Assembly (NCBI RefSeq): GCF_001542405.1
Contig: NZ_LNCD01000031.1
Location: forward strand, 62,001-126,000
DNA length: 64,000 nucleotides
Source: Rhizobium altiplani
GTDB taxonomy: Bacteria; Pseudomonadota; Alphaproteobacteria; Rhizobiales; Rhizobiaceae
Reading direction: 5' to 3'
The position numbers and the translations under genes were made by a program. Within the stretch, counting starts at the first letter, position 1. The number at the start of each line of letters is the position of its first letter. Of this stretch, positions 1 to 8,510 are shown in pieces. The notes below the pieces were generated by a model. The model was not told where the DNA came from. It did not search any database and saw only the letters and a list, made by a program, of their open reading frames with translations.

Positions 1-254
1 CCATCGGAGATCGAGTAGTAGACTTGGCGCGAGTGGCGACGGGTCTCGACCAGGCCCGCCTGGCGAAGTTCCGCGAGTTGCTGCGAAAGCGCCGGCTGCT
101 TAAAACCGAGTTCTTCCTGGATTTCGCCGACAGAACGCTCTCTTTGCGCAATGCAGCAAAGAAGCATCAGCCGGCTTGGTGTGCTGAACAGTCGCATGAA
201 CTCAGCAGCCTCAACGGCCTTCTCCTGCATTTCTTCCAGAACGGCGCCGCTCAT
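1..254 (-). CDS. bigR: BigR-like ArsR-family repressor (partial, cut by window start)
   Basis: Reading the minus strand from the ATG at 254 gives an open frame to the window edge, so the C-terminus is missing. It has the ArsR winged-helix layout: an N-terminal helix, then LFSTPSRLMLLCCIAQRERS, SVGEIQEELG, and a recognition helix around QPALSQQLAELRQAGLVETRR. The Cys pair near residue 34 fits the redox cysteine of BigR/SqrR-type persulfide sensors (family knowledge). Its start overlaps the stop of the peroxiredoxin gene (TGA within ATGA), so the two are co-transcribed. The divergent neighbour is a persulfide dioxygenase operon, the usual BigR target. Function is inferred from family and context; the second regulatory Cys lies outside the window. 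Confidence 0.82.
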   Translation of the reverse strand, partial: MSGAVLEEMQEKAVEAAEFMRLFSTPSRLMLLCCIAQRERSVGEIQEELGFKQPALSQQLAELRQAGLVETRRHSRQVYYSISD

Positions 255-898
255 CCGCGTCGCTCCCGGTAGTACCAGGACTCGCCTTTGCGAAGGTCGT
301 TGCCTTCCTCCATTGAAGCCGCAGCAGGCTCAAGCAGTGCTTCCCCATGCTTCCAGCCCTCGGGCGTCAGAGCCCCTTCCCTTTCCGAGGTCTGCAATGC
401 CTCGACAAGACGGAGGAGCTCGCCTACCGATCTCCCGACATTCATCGGATACCAGACGATGGCCCGGATGATCCCCTTCGGATCGACCACGTAGGTGGCA
501 CGCACGGCCCCGCTATTTTCGGAAGAACTATCCAACATGCCATAGGCTCTGGCGATCACCATCGCCGAATCTTCGATCAACGGAAATTTAACCTTCACTC
601 CAAAGCTATGTTCTATGTCGCGCAGCCAAGCGACGTGAGAATAGAGGCTGTCGATGGACAGGCCGAGAAGGTCGCAGTTTAGTTTGGAAAAGCTCTCATG
701 GGCACGAGCGAATGCGATTAGCTCGCTGGTGCACACTGAGGTGAAGTCGGCCGGGTGAGAGAAAAGCAAGAGCCATCGCCCCCGATAGCTCGAGAGCGAC
801 ACTTCGCCGCCTGTGGAGCGCGCAACAAAGCCCGGCGCCCTGTCATTGATCCGCAAAGCCCCTGGCGCGGCCTCCATATTTTCAGTCGTCGTGTCCAT
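251..898 (-). CDS. Peroxiredoxin (AhpC/TSA, Prx6-like)
   Basis: A 215-residue thioredoxin-fold peroxidase. The peroxidatic motif PADFTSVCT places the active Cys near residue 56, with the conserved Thr three residues before it. The downstream part (LGLSIDSLYSHVAW, PLIEDSAMVIARAYGM, RATYVVDPKGIIRA, WYPMNVGRS) follows the Prx6/1-Cys pattern, and no clear C-terminal resolving Cys is present. It would reduce peroxides or related oxidants in the cytosol. It is the first gene of a minus-strand unit with the BigR-like repressor and is divergent from the persulfide dioxygenase gene, suggesting induction by sulfide or persulfide stress. Confidence 0.9.
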   Translation of the reverse strand: MDTTTENMEAAPGALRINDRAPGFVARSTGGEVSLSSYRGRWLLLFSHPADFTSVCTSELIAFARAHESFSKLNCDLLGLSIDSLYSHVAWLRDIEHSFGVKVKFPLIEDSAMVIARAYGMLDSSSENSGAVRATYVVDPKGIIRAIVWYPMNVGRSVGELLRLVEALQTSEREGALTPEGWKHGEALLEPAAASMEEGNDLRKGESWYYRERRG

Positions 899-948
899 TC
901 CTACCCCTGTCTATCGGACAGTACCGCAAAGCCGTTGGACATCAAAGT

Positions 949-962
949 ACATGCTTGCATGT
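949..962. promoter_or_regulatory. Palindrome in divergent sulfide-operon promoter region
   Basis: ACATGC and GCATGT form 6-bp inverted arms around TT. AT-rich sequence with repeated ATGTA follows to about 980. The gap between the divergent peroxiredoxin/BigR and dioxygenase units (899-1005) must hold both promoters, so this is a plausible operator for the BigR-like repressor. Binding is inferred. Confidence 0.4.
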
Positions 963-1005
963 TTAATGTAAATATGTATTTTAGCTTTACCAAATGGAGA
1001 AGGCA

Positions 1006-1944
1006 ATGCCCAGCTCGGCTATAGACACCCCTCTTTCACATGCGTCCGGGATCGTCCGGGAAGCTCTTCAAAATCATTCGAAGCGGCCTGACGTGCGATC
1101 ATTCTTCGATCCTTCGACCTTCACCGTCAGCCATGTCCTCCGCGATCCGAACTCAAACGCCTGCGCTATCATCGACAGTGTGCTTGACTACGACCCAGCA
1201 TCCGGGCGAACGACAAACGTGTCCGCTCGTGCTCTTATCGATTACGTGAAATCCGAAAGTCTCGAAGTTCAATGGCTTCTCGAGACGCATGCGCATGCCG
1301 ACCACCTGTCGGCGGCGCCGCTCCTGCAAGCTGAACTCGGCGGCCAGCTCGCCATCGGCCGCGAGATCGTTCGCGTCCAGGAAGTCTTCGGCAAGATCTT
1401 CAACGCCGGCACCGAGTTTCAAAGAGACGGCAGCCAGTTCGACCAGCTCTTCCACGACGGCGACCGCTTTAAGATCGGCGATCTGAATGCGACTGTTCTT
1501 CACGTTCCCGGTCACACGCCCGCCTGCCTGGCTTACGTCATCGGCGATGCCGTTTTTCCCGGTGACACCCTGTTCATGCCCGATTACGGCACGGCACGCT
1601 GTGACTTTCCGGGTGGTGACGCCCGCACGCTTTACCGGTCCATCAGGCGTCTCACCCAACTTCCCGACGAGGCCCGCATGTTCATGTGCCATGATTACAA
1701 GGCATCGAATCGCGACGACTACGCCTGGGAGACGACCATCGGCGCCGAACGTACAGGCAACATCCACGTGCATGAGGGAGTGACCGAAGACGACTTCGTC
1801 AAGATGCGCAACGATCGCGATGCCACTCTGGCGATGCCGAAACTGATCCTCCCCTCGGTGCAGGTGAACATGCGTGGGGGCAAACTGCCCCCGGCCGAGG
1901 ACAACGGCATTCACTATCTGAAGATTCCAGTCAACGCACTGTAG
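1006..1944 (+). CDS. Persulfide dioxygenase (ETHE1-like metallo-beta-lactamase fold)
   Basis: About 312 residues. Contains the metallo-beta-lactamase signature THAHADH (His, His, Asp, His near residues 95-100), then VLHVPGHTPACLAYVIGD, FPGDTLFMPDYGTARCDFPGG and MFMCHDYK, which match ETHE1/Blh-type persulfide dioxygenases that oxidise glutathione persulfide to sulfite. No rhodanese domain is attached. An ATG at 994 is also in frame, but the 1006 start has GGAG at 996-999 at good spacing, while 994 has no ribosome site. It is the first gene of a plus-strand run with two YeeE/YedE genes and a TauE/SafE gene. Confidence 0.9.
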   Translation: MPSSAIDTPLSHASGIVREALQNHSKRPDVRSFFDPSTFTVSHVLRDPNSNACAIIDSVLDYDPASGRTTNVSARALIDYVKSESLEVQWLLETHAHADHLSAAPLLQAELGGQLAIGREIVRVQEVFGKIFNAGTEFQRDGSQFDQLFHDGDRFKIGDLNATVLHVPGHTPACLAYVIGDAVFPGDTLFMPDYGTARCDFPGGDARTLYRSIRRLTQLPDEARMFMCHDYKASNRDDYAWETTIGAERTGNIHVHEGVTEDDFVKMRNDRDATLAMPKLILPSVQVNMRGGKLPPAEDNGIHYLKIPVNAL

Positions 1945-1950
1945 GCACAC

Positions 1951-2379
1951 ATGTCTCACTTGAACTACATCTGGCCGCTTTCCGGCGGCCTTCTGATCGG
2001 CCTGTCAGCAGCATTATACCTGCTACTCGACGGCCGCATCGCAGGCATATCCGGCTTGACTGCCTCTGCCTTCGGCTGGACGGGTGAGGGCGTCAGTCCG
2101 CTGGGCATCGGGTTCGTTGGCGGGATCGTCGGCGGCGCCGGAATTGCGTTCACCTATATTCGGCATGCCGAGTTGACGATCGTATCGTCGCCAATCCTTC
2201 TTATTATCGGGGGCCTGCTCGTAGGATTCGGCACACGACTGGGATCGGGCTGTACCAGCGGTCACGGCGTGTGCGGTCTTGCGAGATTGTCGCCGCGTTC
2301 GCTCGTTGCCACGGCGACTTTCATGGCCGTTGCGGCAGCGACTGTCTACATGATGCGCCATCTGATTGGAGGGCTGTGA
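1951..2379 (+). CDS. YeeE/YedE family half-transporter, first copy
   Basis: A 142-residue membrane protein with about four hydrophobic segments. It carries GLLVGFGTRLGSGCTSGHGVCGLARLSPRS, the hallmark cysteine-containing motif of the DUF395/YeeE (PmpA/PmpB) family linked to thiosulfate or sulfur-compound movement. It starts 6 bp after the dioxygenase and its TGA overlaps the next ATG by one base, so it is translationally coupled to its partner. In BigR operons two such short proteins usually occur together and probably assemble into one channel (family knowledge). Confidence 0.87.
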   Translation: MSHLNYIWPLSGGLLIGLSAALYLLLDGRIAGISGLTASAFGWTGEGVSPLGIGFVGGIVGGAGIAFTYIRHAELTIVSSPILLIIGGLLVGFGTRLGSGCTSGHGVCGLARLSPRSLVATATFMAVAAATVYMMRHLIGGL

Positions 2380-2819
2380 TGACCAGCCGTATCCTTGCTG
2401 CGATCCTCTGCGGCATTCTCTTCGGCATTGGCCTTGTCGTATCGGACATGGTCAACCCGGCTCGCGTGCTTGGCTTCCTCGACGTCGCCGGAGACTGGGA
2501 CCCGTCTCTCGCCTTTGTCATGGGCGGCGCGTTGATCCCCTCGTCCGTAGCCTATGCGATCAAGCAATATCGATCACGCCCGGCCTTCGATACAAAATTT
2601 CACGTTCCGACCAGCCGCTCTATAGACGCCAGGCTCGTCTTCGGCGCGGTTCTCTTCGGTCTAGGATGGGGCCTGGTCGGTTTCTGCCCCGGCCCAGCGA
2701 TCGCATCACTCGCCACCGGGCGCTGGGAGACCGTTCTGTTCGCTATGGCCATGATTGCGGGCATGTTCGCCTACCGCATCGCCCAATCAGGGCGAAGCGC
2801 GCCGCTGCGCTTTAATTGA
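2379..2819 (+). CDS. YeeE/YedE family half-transporter, second copy
   Basis: A 146-residue membrane protein starting at the ATG that overlaps the previous stop (TGATG). It contains [39 protein letters not shown] sequence followed by [16 protein letters not shown], the second half of the YeeE/YedE repeat with its conserved Cys. It probably pairs with the upstream half-protein to form a sulfur-compound transporter. An upstream in-frame extension exists but would overlap the first copy heavily, so the coupled ATG is preferred. Confidence 0.87.
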   Translation: MTSRILAAILCGILFGIGLVVSDMVNPARVLGFLDVAGDWDPSLAFVMGGALIPSSVAYAIKQYRSRPAFDTKFHVPTSRSIDARLVFGAVLFGLGWGLVGFCPGPAIASLATGRWETVLFAMAMIAGMFAYRIAQSGRSAPLRFN

Positions 2820-2856
2820 GTATGAGGAGGCCGCGCGGCGGCCCAAAACCATCGCC

Positions 2857-3648
2857 ATGTACCTCGATGCAATGCAATATATTCTTGGGACTGTTTCCGG
2901 CGGACTTGTAGGCTTCACCCTTGGGATGTTCGGCGGTGGCGGCTCGATCCTTGCTGTTCCCCTCATGGTCTACTTCGTCGGCGTTCCAAGCGCTCACCTC
3001 GCAATCGGGACGAGCGCCTTTGCAGTTGCCGCCAATGCATTCGCCAATCTCCTCGGGCATGCGAGGCTCGGCAATGTCAAATGGCGATGCGCTGGCGTCT
3101 ACAGTGTCGCGGGCATTATCGGAGCCTTCATCGGGTCGACCGTCGGCAAGATGATCGACGGACAGAGGCTGCTTGTCTTTTTCGCACTTCTCATGCTTGT
3201 GGTCGGTTTCCTGATGCTCCGCAAGCGCGGAGCAGAAGGCGATCCAGCAGCGCAATGCTCACGAGGAAACGCGCACAAGGTGGTCGGTTTTGGCGGACTG
3301 ACAGGTGTGTTCTCCGGCTTCTTCGGTATTGGTGGCGGCTTTCTCATCGTTCCAGGTCTGATCGCCTCGACCGGAATGCCGATCCTCTTCGCAATCGGAT
3401 CGTCACTCGTCGCCGTCACTGCATTCGGATTGACGACGGCGCTCAACTACGCCCTGTCCGGATATGTCGACTGGTTGCTCGCGGGGGTCTTCATCGCCGG
3501 CGGCGTGGTGGGAGGATTGGTTGGTGCCAGTCTCGCCCGACATCTTTCGGCGCGTAAGGGGCTTTTGAACAGCCTGTTCGCGACCCTAATCTTCGTCGTT
3601 GCTGGCTACATGCTATATCGAAGCGCCGGGCAGACATTGGGTGCGTAG
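2857..3648 (+). CDS. TauE/SafE family sulfite/organosulfonate exporter
   Basis: About 263 residues with many hydrophobic helices. Two internal repeats each carry the family glycine motif (GGLVGFTLGMFGGGGS and GGLTGVFSGFFGIGGGFLIVP). It presumably exports sulfite, the product of the dioxygenase. The start is uncertain: the open frame extends upstream to 2755 inside the previous gene, GAGGAGG lies at 2824-2830, and ATG codons occur at 2857 and 2872. It is the last gene of the persulfide operon and is followed directly by insertion-sequence debris. Confidence 0.87.
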   Translation: MYLDAMQYILGTVSGGLVGFTLGMFGGGGSILAVPLMVYFVGVPSAHLAIGTSAFAVAANAFANLLGHARLGNVKWRCAGVYSVAGIIGAFIGSTVGKMIDGQRLLVFFALLMLVVGFLMLRKRGAEGDPAAQCSRGNAHKVVGFGGLTGVFSGFFGIGGGFLIVPGLIASTGMPILFAIGSSLVAVTAFGLTTALNYALSGYVDWLLAGVFIAGGVVGGLVGASLARHLSARKGLLNSLFATLIFVVAGYMLYRSAGQTLGA

Positions 3649-3684
3649 TATCGGATACGAAAATCGAACCTGGCCGGTCGGTCA

Positions 3685-4030
3685 GATTTTCCACTCGCTG
3701 CAATGGCCCATTGTCAGGAAGGGTCTTGCCGCCGGAGGAATAGCTCGACGGCACGAGCCCGGTATAGGCGGCAAGCTTCTTCGGGTTGCGAAAGCGCGAT
3801 ATGTCGTCGACTTCTGCATCGATCAGCCTTGCAAAGAACTCGCCGATGCCAGGGATCGTCTTCAACAGGTTGACGTTGGCATTGGCCTTGATCATCGTTC
3901 GGATCGTCGCCTCCGACTGATTGATGCGCCCATCGATGTCGCCGATGAAGGCGAGGCCACAGTTTATCTGGACGCGGTCGATCTCAGAGACGTTGACCTC
4001 AGCCAATTGGACGCGGCCGGCCTCGCTTTC
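3685..4030 (-). pseudogene. IS110-family transposase C-terminal fragment
   Basis: The minus frame encodes a stretch with LLKTIPGIGEFFARLIDAEVDDISRF, NPKKLAAYTGLVPSSYSSGGKT, the Transposase_20 (helix-hairpin-helix) region of IS110-type DEDD transposases. The frame is closed by a stop near 4029, the N-terminal DEDD domain is absent, and the similarity ends after SSGGKT before running into the TauE gene. It is a remnant that cannot transpose. No terminal repeats were recognised. Confidence 0.75.
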
Positions 4031-4099
4031 TCAAGGCACACTTAGCTGAAAGTGGCGGCGCTTCCGCTGATACGACGAAGACAGCTGCCTAATAGGAAG

Positions 4100-4128
4100 C
4101 GCCCCGAAGCAATCGCTGTTTCGGGGCG
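4100..4128. terminator. Strong 9-bp stem-loop
   Basis: CGCCCCGAA at 4100-4108 and TTCGGGGCG at 4120-4128 form a perfect stem with an 11-base loop. A mildly T-rich stretch follows on the plus strand (TCGTTCTGTTGT). It may terminate transcription from either side or be the edge of the inserted debris. The gene it serves is unclear. Confidence 0.4.
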
Positions 4129-4292
4129 TCGTTCTGTTGTCCGCACAGGTCCGGGAGTAGACCGAGATCAGTTGCGGGTACCCGGTTGTTTCCGCAGGTC
4201 TTGAGCGGATACGAACCGACGACCCCGTTATTTACTTCGTCGACGCGATCGACTTGCAATCGCTCCACAGCCGGCGGTGGCGACCAAACCGC

Positions 4293-5162
4293 TCACTTGC
4301 CCAGCTTCGCAGCCGCAACAGCGTGCGGTATCGGGAACGTGGCAATCTCGGTGAGGACGTCCGTCAGATCGCCAGGATCGTGTGCAACGCCCTCGACGAA
4401 AGCGTGCCATTGCCGCTGCTTTTGCTCGTCCTTGGCAAAGGCGTTCGTCAGGGCGTCCGGTAGCTCGGTGGGGATTGGAGTTTCGCGCTGCTCGAACGTC
4501 GCTGCGATTGCACGCGCCAATCTGTCATCGGTGAAATCGAATGACCTGCTGAGAACCCAGATATCGTAGAAGTCCTTCATCCGGCTGTTTGCACGCCCCC
4601 AGCATGACCATCGCCTGGAACTTCTCGGCTATAACGGTCTCCCGAGCATAGGCTCGGAGCCTGGGCGTCGGAAAACCGAGCATGGAAGGATAATCTAACA
4701 TCTCCGCCCCAGGCTCAAGCGCATCGCCAAACCCGATGTCGATCGTCAGGGTGATTCGGGCTCCGCTGATCGAAGCGACCACCCGCACCCTGAGCCCACC
4801 ATACTCCAGTCCCTCGCGAATGCGATCCACACGTAAAGTTTTGGCGTCGAACGTGACGCCATCATCAGCCGGGTGCTCCAGAATCTCCCGAAAAGTCGCC
4901 AGCATCGGGTCTGGTTCGGGATTGCCAAAGCCCAAAAGGTCCAGATCGCGCGTACCGCGGTGGGGATCGTCAAACCAACTCATCATCAGCATCGCACCCT
5001 TCAGCACAAACCGACCGGCGTGGGGCGACTGGCTGATCCGAAACAATAATCGTTCAAGGGCGAAACGCGTCAGAACCAGATCAAAGCTCTGCCCGCTTGC
5101 CTTGCCGAGTTGCAGCAGGCGGGCGCGGACCGAGGCGCCGACGTTTCTGATTCCTTAGCCAT
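4293..5162 (-). pseudogene. AbiEii-type nucleotidyltransferase toxin, frameshifted
   Basis: Three minus-strand frames join into one AbiEii protein. It begins at the ATG 5160-5162 (MAKE), shifts frame within a few codons into RNVGASVRARLLQLGKASGQSF, continues as SQSPHAGRFVLKGAMLMMSWF, RGTRDLDLLGFG (GSxxxTxDLD-like nucleotidyltransferase core) and EKFQAMVMLG. Near 4595 it shifts again into ANSRMKDFYDIWVLSRSF and runs to the stop at 4293. Without the two shifts it would be a normal family member of about 290 residues. Its start overlaps the end of the AbiEi remnant, the normal operon arrangement. Confidence 0.82.
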
Positions 5163-5770
5163 TTGCGGTCAGTGCCTCGATATACGGACGGATTACAGTC
5201 CCACGCCACCACGCTCGGCTTGGTCAGCGATTTCGCCCGCAGTAGCCCTTCGTTGCCGCAGCGCCTCCTGCAGCCCCTCTATCGCTACGGATAGGCCAAT
5301 CTTGTTGCGGTAGCGAAAGCAATCGGCAATCGTTTTGGCGATTCCATAAATTAACCGGAACGCCTTCAACGACATGGGTCTCGACGCTTTCATTGAGAAG
5401 GCTGTCTGTGAAACGCACGATACTCACAGCAGGGCCGTCCGGTTGCGGAGCCCAATCTTTGCGGCCTATGGCAAGCCAGATTTGTCTCGGAAGTTGATCC
5501 GTCAAGCCGTGGAAAGCGAGGGCCGAAACAAGGCAGATAACGGCTTTCGGGGCGCGTTTGGCAATCTCCGCCAGACTGTGGTTGGCATCGAGTTCCGCAT
5601 CGGGAAGTTGATAAAGACCACGGGCAAGCCGCACGACTTCACCATCCCGTTCCATTCGGCTCATGGCAGCCGCCGTCACGCCTGCATTCCGCAGTTCCGC
5701 GAGACGTGCTATCCCCGCATTCAGCGAGCACGGTTCGGGCGATTTGGCGTTGTTTGATGGAAGCCAGCAT
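5155..5770 (-). pseudogene. AbiEi-type antitoxin, multiply frameshifted
   Basis: The original start is the ATG at 5768-5770 (MLASIKQRQIARTVLAECG). After a one-base shift in a G run near 5715 the frame continues as IARLAELRNAGVTAAAMSRMERDGEVVRLARGLYQLP (winged helix), APKAVICLVSALAFHGLT and VETHVVEGVPV. It shifts near 5345 to ADCFRYRNKIGLSVAIEGL, and again near 5205 to VIRPYIEALTANG, ending at TAA 5155-5157. All parts of an AbiEi antitoxin/repressor are present but no single frame spans them, so it is inactive unless the shifts are assembly errors. Confidence 0.82.
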
Positions 5771-5771
5771 T

Positions 5772-5818
5772 GATACAAAAACTCGGAGCCTAGACTCTAT
5801 TATCCAAGGATTTGTATC
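5772..5818. promoter_or_regulatory. Inverted repeat upstream of the abiEi remnant
   Basis: GATACAAA at 5772-5779 and TTTGTATC at 5811-5818 form an 8-bp inverted pair immediately upstream of the abiEi ATG. AbiEi proteins autorepress by binding inverted repeats in their own promoter (family knowledge), so this is probably a relic operator. Confidence 0.45.
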
Positions 5819-6341
5819 ACAGTCCCTAGACTTGGGAGAGCCGTCGACTGGCGAACTAGTTCGTTCGCGATCATCGATAACACCATCCCGTATCCTCGCA
5901 CCCGCGGCAGTCCGCGCGCCGGCGGATTGCAGAAATTTCTGCTCCAACGGGATCAAGCTTGCAGTGTCGTACCTGAAACGCGGTTGCGTTCTGCCAGTTC
6001 CATTGCATGAGCTATAGACCACCTTTCTATAACTCATGGCTATCCATATTGATGAGCTATGGCAAGCTTGCCTATCGCTCATCCTGCCGATCGTCGCGGT
6101 TTGGGTAGGGCACGTGAGGTTTTGCGGCTACTAGAGAAAAGCGGCTTCGGGCCGCCACCGAGACGGCGGGCGCAGCAATGTACCTAGGCAAATGACGCTT
6201 AGTCCTCAATGCGATCTGCAATGAATTCCGGATCGAACAGGGCGCAGAGAGGCGAACGGCATCGCCGCAATAACCGCTCGAATCCGTCAGAAGGGCGTTC
6301 GAAACGTAGACTAGGGGCACCTGGCGGTAGGAGATAGGCGA
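5819..6341. other. Gap without recognisable gene
   Basis: Short overlapping frames on both strands have no recognisable domain or ribosome site. It contains the related strings TGAGCTATAGACC, TAACTCATGGC and GATGAGCTATGGC near 6006-6062, which suggest decayed repeated DNA. Nothing else is supported. Confidence 0.4.
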
Positions 6342-6767
6342 TTAGCGCCATCGATATGGTCCGACACATTCGCGACGGGGGCCGTAGTAAGGCTGGAACG
6401 TATTGTCGAATGCCCTGTACGTACGATAGCGCGCATAGCACCAACTCACATGGCCGCCGCCCTCATAGGCGACTGACGGTTCATACCCGCGGTACGGCCA
6501 ATAAGAGCTATCTGGCCGGCGCTGATACCCGTAGAACGAGCCGTAATATGTAGCCCCGTAGGGACCGTAGTGAGGCCGTGTTAATGCGCCGCCGACGATT
6601 ACACCGTAATCGCCGTATGGGCCCCCGCCTCCGTGACGCCATTGCACGGTTTCTGTTTGCTGCGGCAATTGGATCCCGGGTGGACTAATTGCCGGAAACG
6701 CTTGAGCTGGTGTGATGCCGAGAACGCTTATGATCAGTCCAAACGCTACCGGGCCGAACTTGTCCAT
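6342..6767 (-). CDS. BA14K-family secreted protein
   Basis: A 141-residue protein with an N-terminal signal peptide (hydrophobic stretch ending PAQAF near residue 24), a Gly/Tyr/Pro-rich middle, and the C-terminal BA14K motif [20 protein letters not shown] followed by PYYGPRREC. Named after the Brucella 14-kDa immunoreactive lectin-like protein, this motif is widespread in Rhizobiales envelope proteins. It is likely periplasmic or surface-exposed; its biochemical role is not defined. It stands alone, transcribed away from the hydantoinase operon. Confidence 0.85.
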   Translation of the reverse strand: MDKFGPVAFGLIISVLGITPAQAFPAISPPGIQLPQQTETVQWRHGGGGPYGDYGVIVGGALTRPHYGPYGATYYGSFYGYQRRPDSSYWPYRGYEPSVAYEGGGHVSWCYARYRTYRAFDNTFQPYYGPRRECVGPYRWR

Positions 6768-6981
6768 GGTCTGCCCTGCTCCTCAACCGACGTTGAGCGT
6801 AGTATGACGACAATCGTTCCGTGTAGCTACAAGCAAATAGGTGCTCCCGAAGCGATCCTTGGCCACCTTGCACGCGACCAGCCGATGATGAAATGCCCCT
6901 TGGCAGACTTCTCTACAACTGTTGCGCCTTCGATGGTCGCTTTCGTGCCAAGGCAAAGACCTGTATCGGCTTCCCCCCACC

Positions 6982-7099
6982 AAAATGCGAAAACGCCGAG
7001 AACGGGAAAGGGCTATAGTTCTGCGGTAGCACCCTCTCTCCAGCTTTCAACCACCATACTTCGCCAAGCTGCGCAGAACCAAAGAGCGTTTTCGCATTT
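6982..7099. repeat. 118-bp nested inverted-repeat element
   Basis: Outer arms AAATGCGAAAACGC (6983-6996) and GCGTTTTCGCATTT (7086-7099) are perfect 14-bp inverted repeats. Inside them GTTCTGCG (about 7018) pairs with CGCAGAAC (about 7071). The right arm overlaps the stop codon of the dihydropyrimidinase gene. It could be a long structured 3' end, a REP/MITE-like element, or a relic of a small transposable element. No target duplication was evident. Confidence 0.5.
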
Positions 7100-8510
7100 A
7101 TCTATTTTGCGATACGACGCCAACTTTCGCCCGGCGAAGATAGGCACCCTGACCCGCAGCGCCGGTGAACGCCTCTCCATCAACGATGGTCGCGCCACGC
7201 AGGATGACGCGCACGGGCCAGCCCTGGACCTCAAGACCTTCATAGGGTGTGTAATCGGCGCCGTGATGCAGGATGTCGTTGGTGATGGTCACCTTCTTCG
7301 ACGGATCCCAGAGGGCAATATCGGCATCCGAGCCGATCGCGATCGTGCCCTTCTGCGGATAGAGGCCATATTGCTTGGCATGATTGGTGGATGACAACGC
7401 CACAAAGCGGTTGATATCGATCCGGCCTTTGCTCACCCCTTCCGAAAACAGAATGGGCAACCGCGTCTCGACGCCGGGAATGCCGTTTGGAATCCAACGG
7501 AAATTCCGCTTGCCCTTCTCGTTGAGCTTGCCTCCCTCATCTTCGTAACGGAAGGGGCAATGATCGGACGAGAAAAGTTCGAACGTGCCATTCTGCAGGC
7601 CTTCCCAGCAGGCAATCTGGCTTTCCTTGTCCCGCGGCGGCGGCGAGCAAACGAATTTCGCGCCCTCAAGCTCGGCAGCATCGAGATCGTCTGCCGTCAA
7701 CAGCAGATATTGCGGGCAGGTTTCGCCCGCGACCTTGCCGCCGCGCTTGCGGGCCCGCTCGATTTCTTCCATCGCCTGGCGGTTCGAGACATGGACGATG
7801 ACAATCGACGTATCGACGATTTCGGCAAGCGAAAGCGCCCGATGCGTCGCCTCGCGCTCGGCCGCGGCAGGCCCGCTCAGCGCGTGGAATTTCGGCGCCA
7901 GATCGCCATTCCGCTCATGTTTGCCGATCAGATAGCGGATTGCGTCTTCATTCTCGCAATGGACCATGACGAGCGCGCCGGAACGGCGGGCGCTGTCCAA
8001 TGTATCGAGGATCTGGTCGTCGCGCAGGCGAAGGTTCTCATAGGTCATGAAGACCTTGAGCGAGGTATAACCATCCTCGACAAGCGCCGGAAGCTCCTGC
8101 CCGAGCACATAGGCCGTGGGATCGCTGAGGATCAGATGAAACGATACGTCGATATGGCACTGGCCATCGGCCTTGGCATGGTAATCCTTCAGCGATTCAC
8201 GCAGCGTCGTGCCCTTTTCCTGCAGGCAGAAAGGCAGGATCGTCGTGTTCCCGCCAAAGGCGGCCGAAAGGGTACCGCTCGCGAAATCGTCGGCCATGAC
8301 GATCCCATCGCCCGAGGGTTGGGCGATATGGACATGGCTGTCGATGCCGCCGGGCATGACATAGAGGCCGGTGGCATCGATGATCTCATCGGCATCATCA
8401 AGACCAGCGGCCAGCGCAGCGATCTTTCCATCGCGAATCCCGACATCGCTACGAAACGTATCGCTCGCGGTGAAGACTGTGCCGTTCTTGATGATGGTAT
8501 CGAAATGCAT
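7098..8510 (-). CDS. Dihydropyrimidinase / D-hydantoinase
   Basis: A 470-residue amidohydrolase. Metal ligands are visible: DSHVHI (His59, His61), the probable carboxylated Lys in TSLKVF (about 152), VMVHCE, IVHVS and the catalytic Asp in SSDHCPF. It opens cyclic amides such as dihydropyrimidines or 5-substituted hydantoins. Its ATG overlaps the stop of the class V aminotransferase by one base (TGATG), and it is the last gene of a minus-strand operon with an amino-acid-type ABC importer. The substrate may be a hydantoin or related cyclic ureide; this is inferred from context. Confidence 0.9.
   Translation of the reverse strand: MHFDTIIKNGTVFTASDTFRSDVGIRDGKIAALAAGLDDADEIIDATGLYVMPGGIDSHVHIAQPSGDGIVMADDFASGTLSAAFGGNTTILPFCLQEKGTTLRESLKDYHAKADGQCHIDVSFHLILSDPTAYVLGQELPALVEDGYTSLKVFMTYENLRLRDDQILDTLDSARRSGALVMVHCENEDAIRYLIGKHERNGDLAPKFHALSGPAAAEREATHRALSLAEIVDTSIVIVHVSNRQAMEEIERARKRGGKVAGETCPQYLLLTADDLDAAELEGAKFVCSPPPRDKESQIACWEGLQNGTFELFSSDHCPFRYEDEGGKLNEKGKRNFRWIPNGIPGVETRLPILFSEGVSKGRIDINRFVALSSTNHAKQYGLYPQKGTIAIGSDADIALWDPSKKVTITNDILHHGADYTPYEGLEVQGWPVRVILRGATIVDGEAFTGAAGQGAYLRRAKVGVVSQNR

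Noticed and set aside
5639..6082. 147-codon minus frame upstream of abiEi
   Set aside because: It is one of the broken frames across the AbiEi N-terminus plus non-coding DNA; only the part near 5715-5770 has family sequence.
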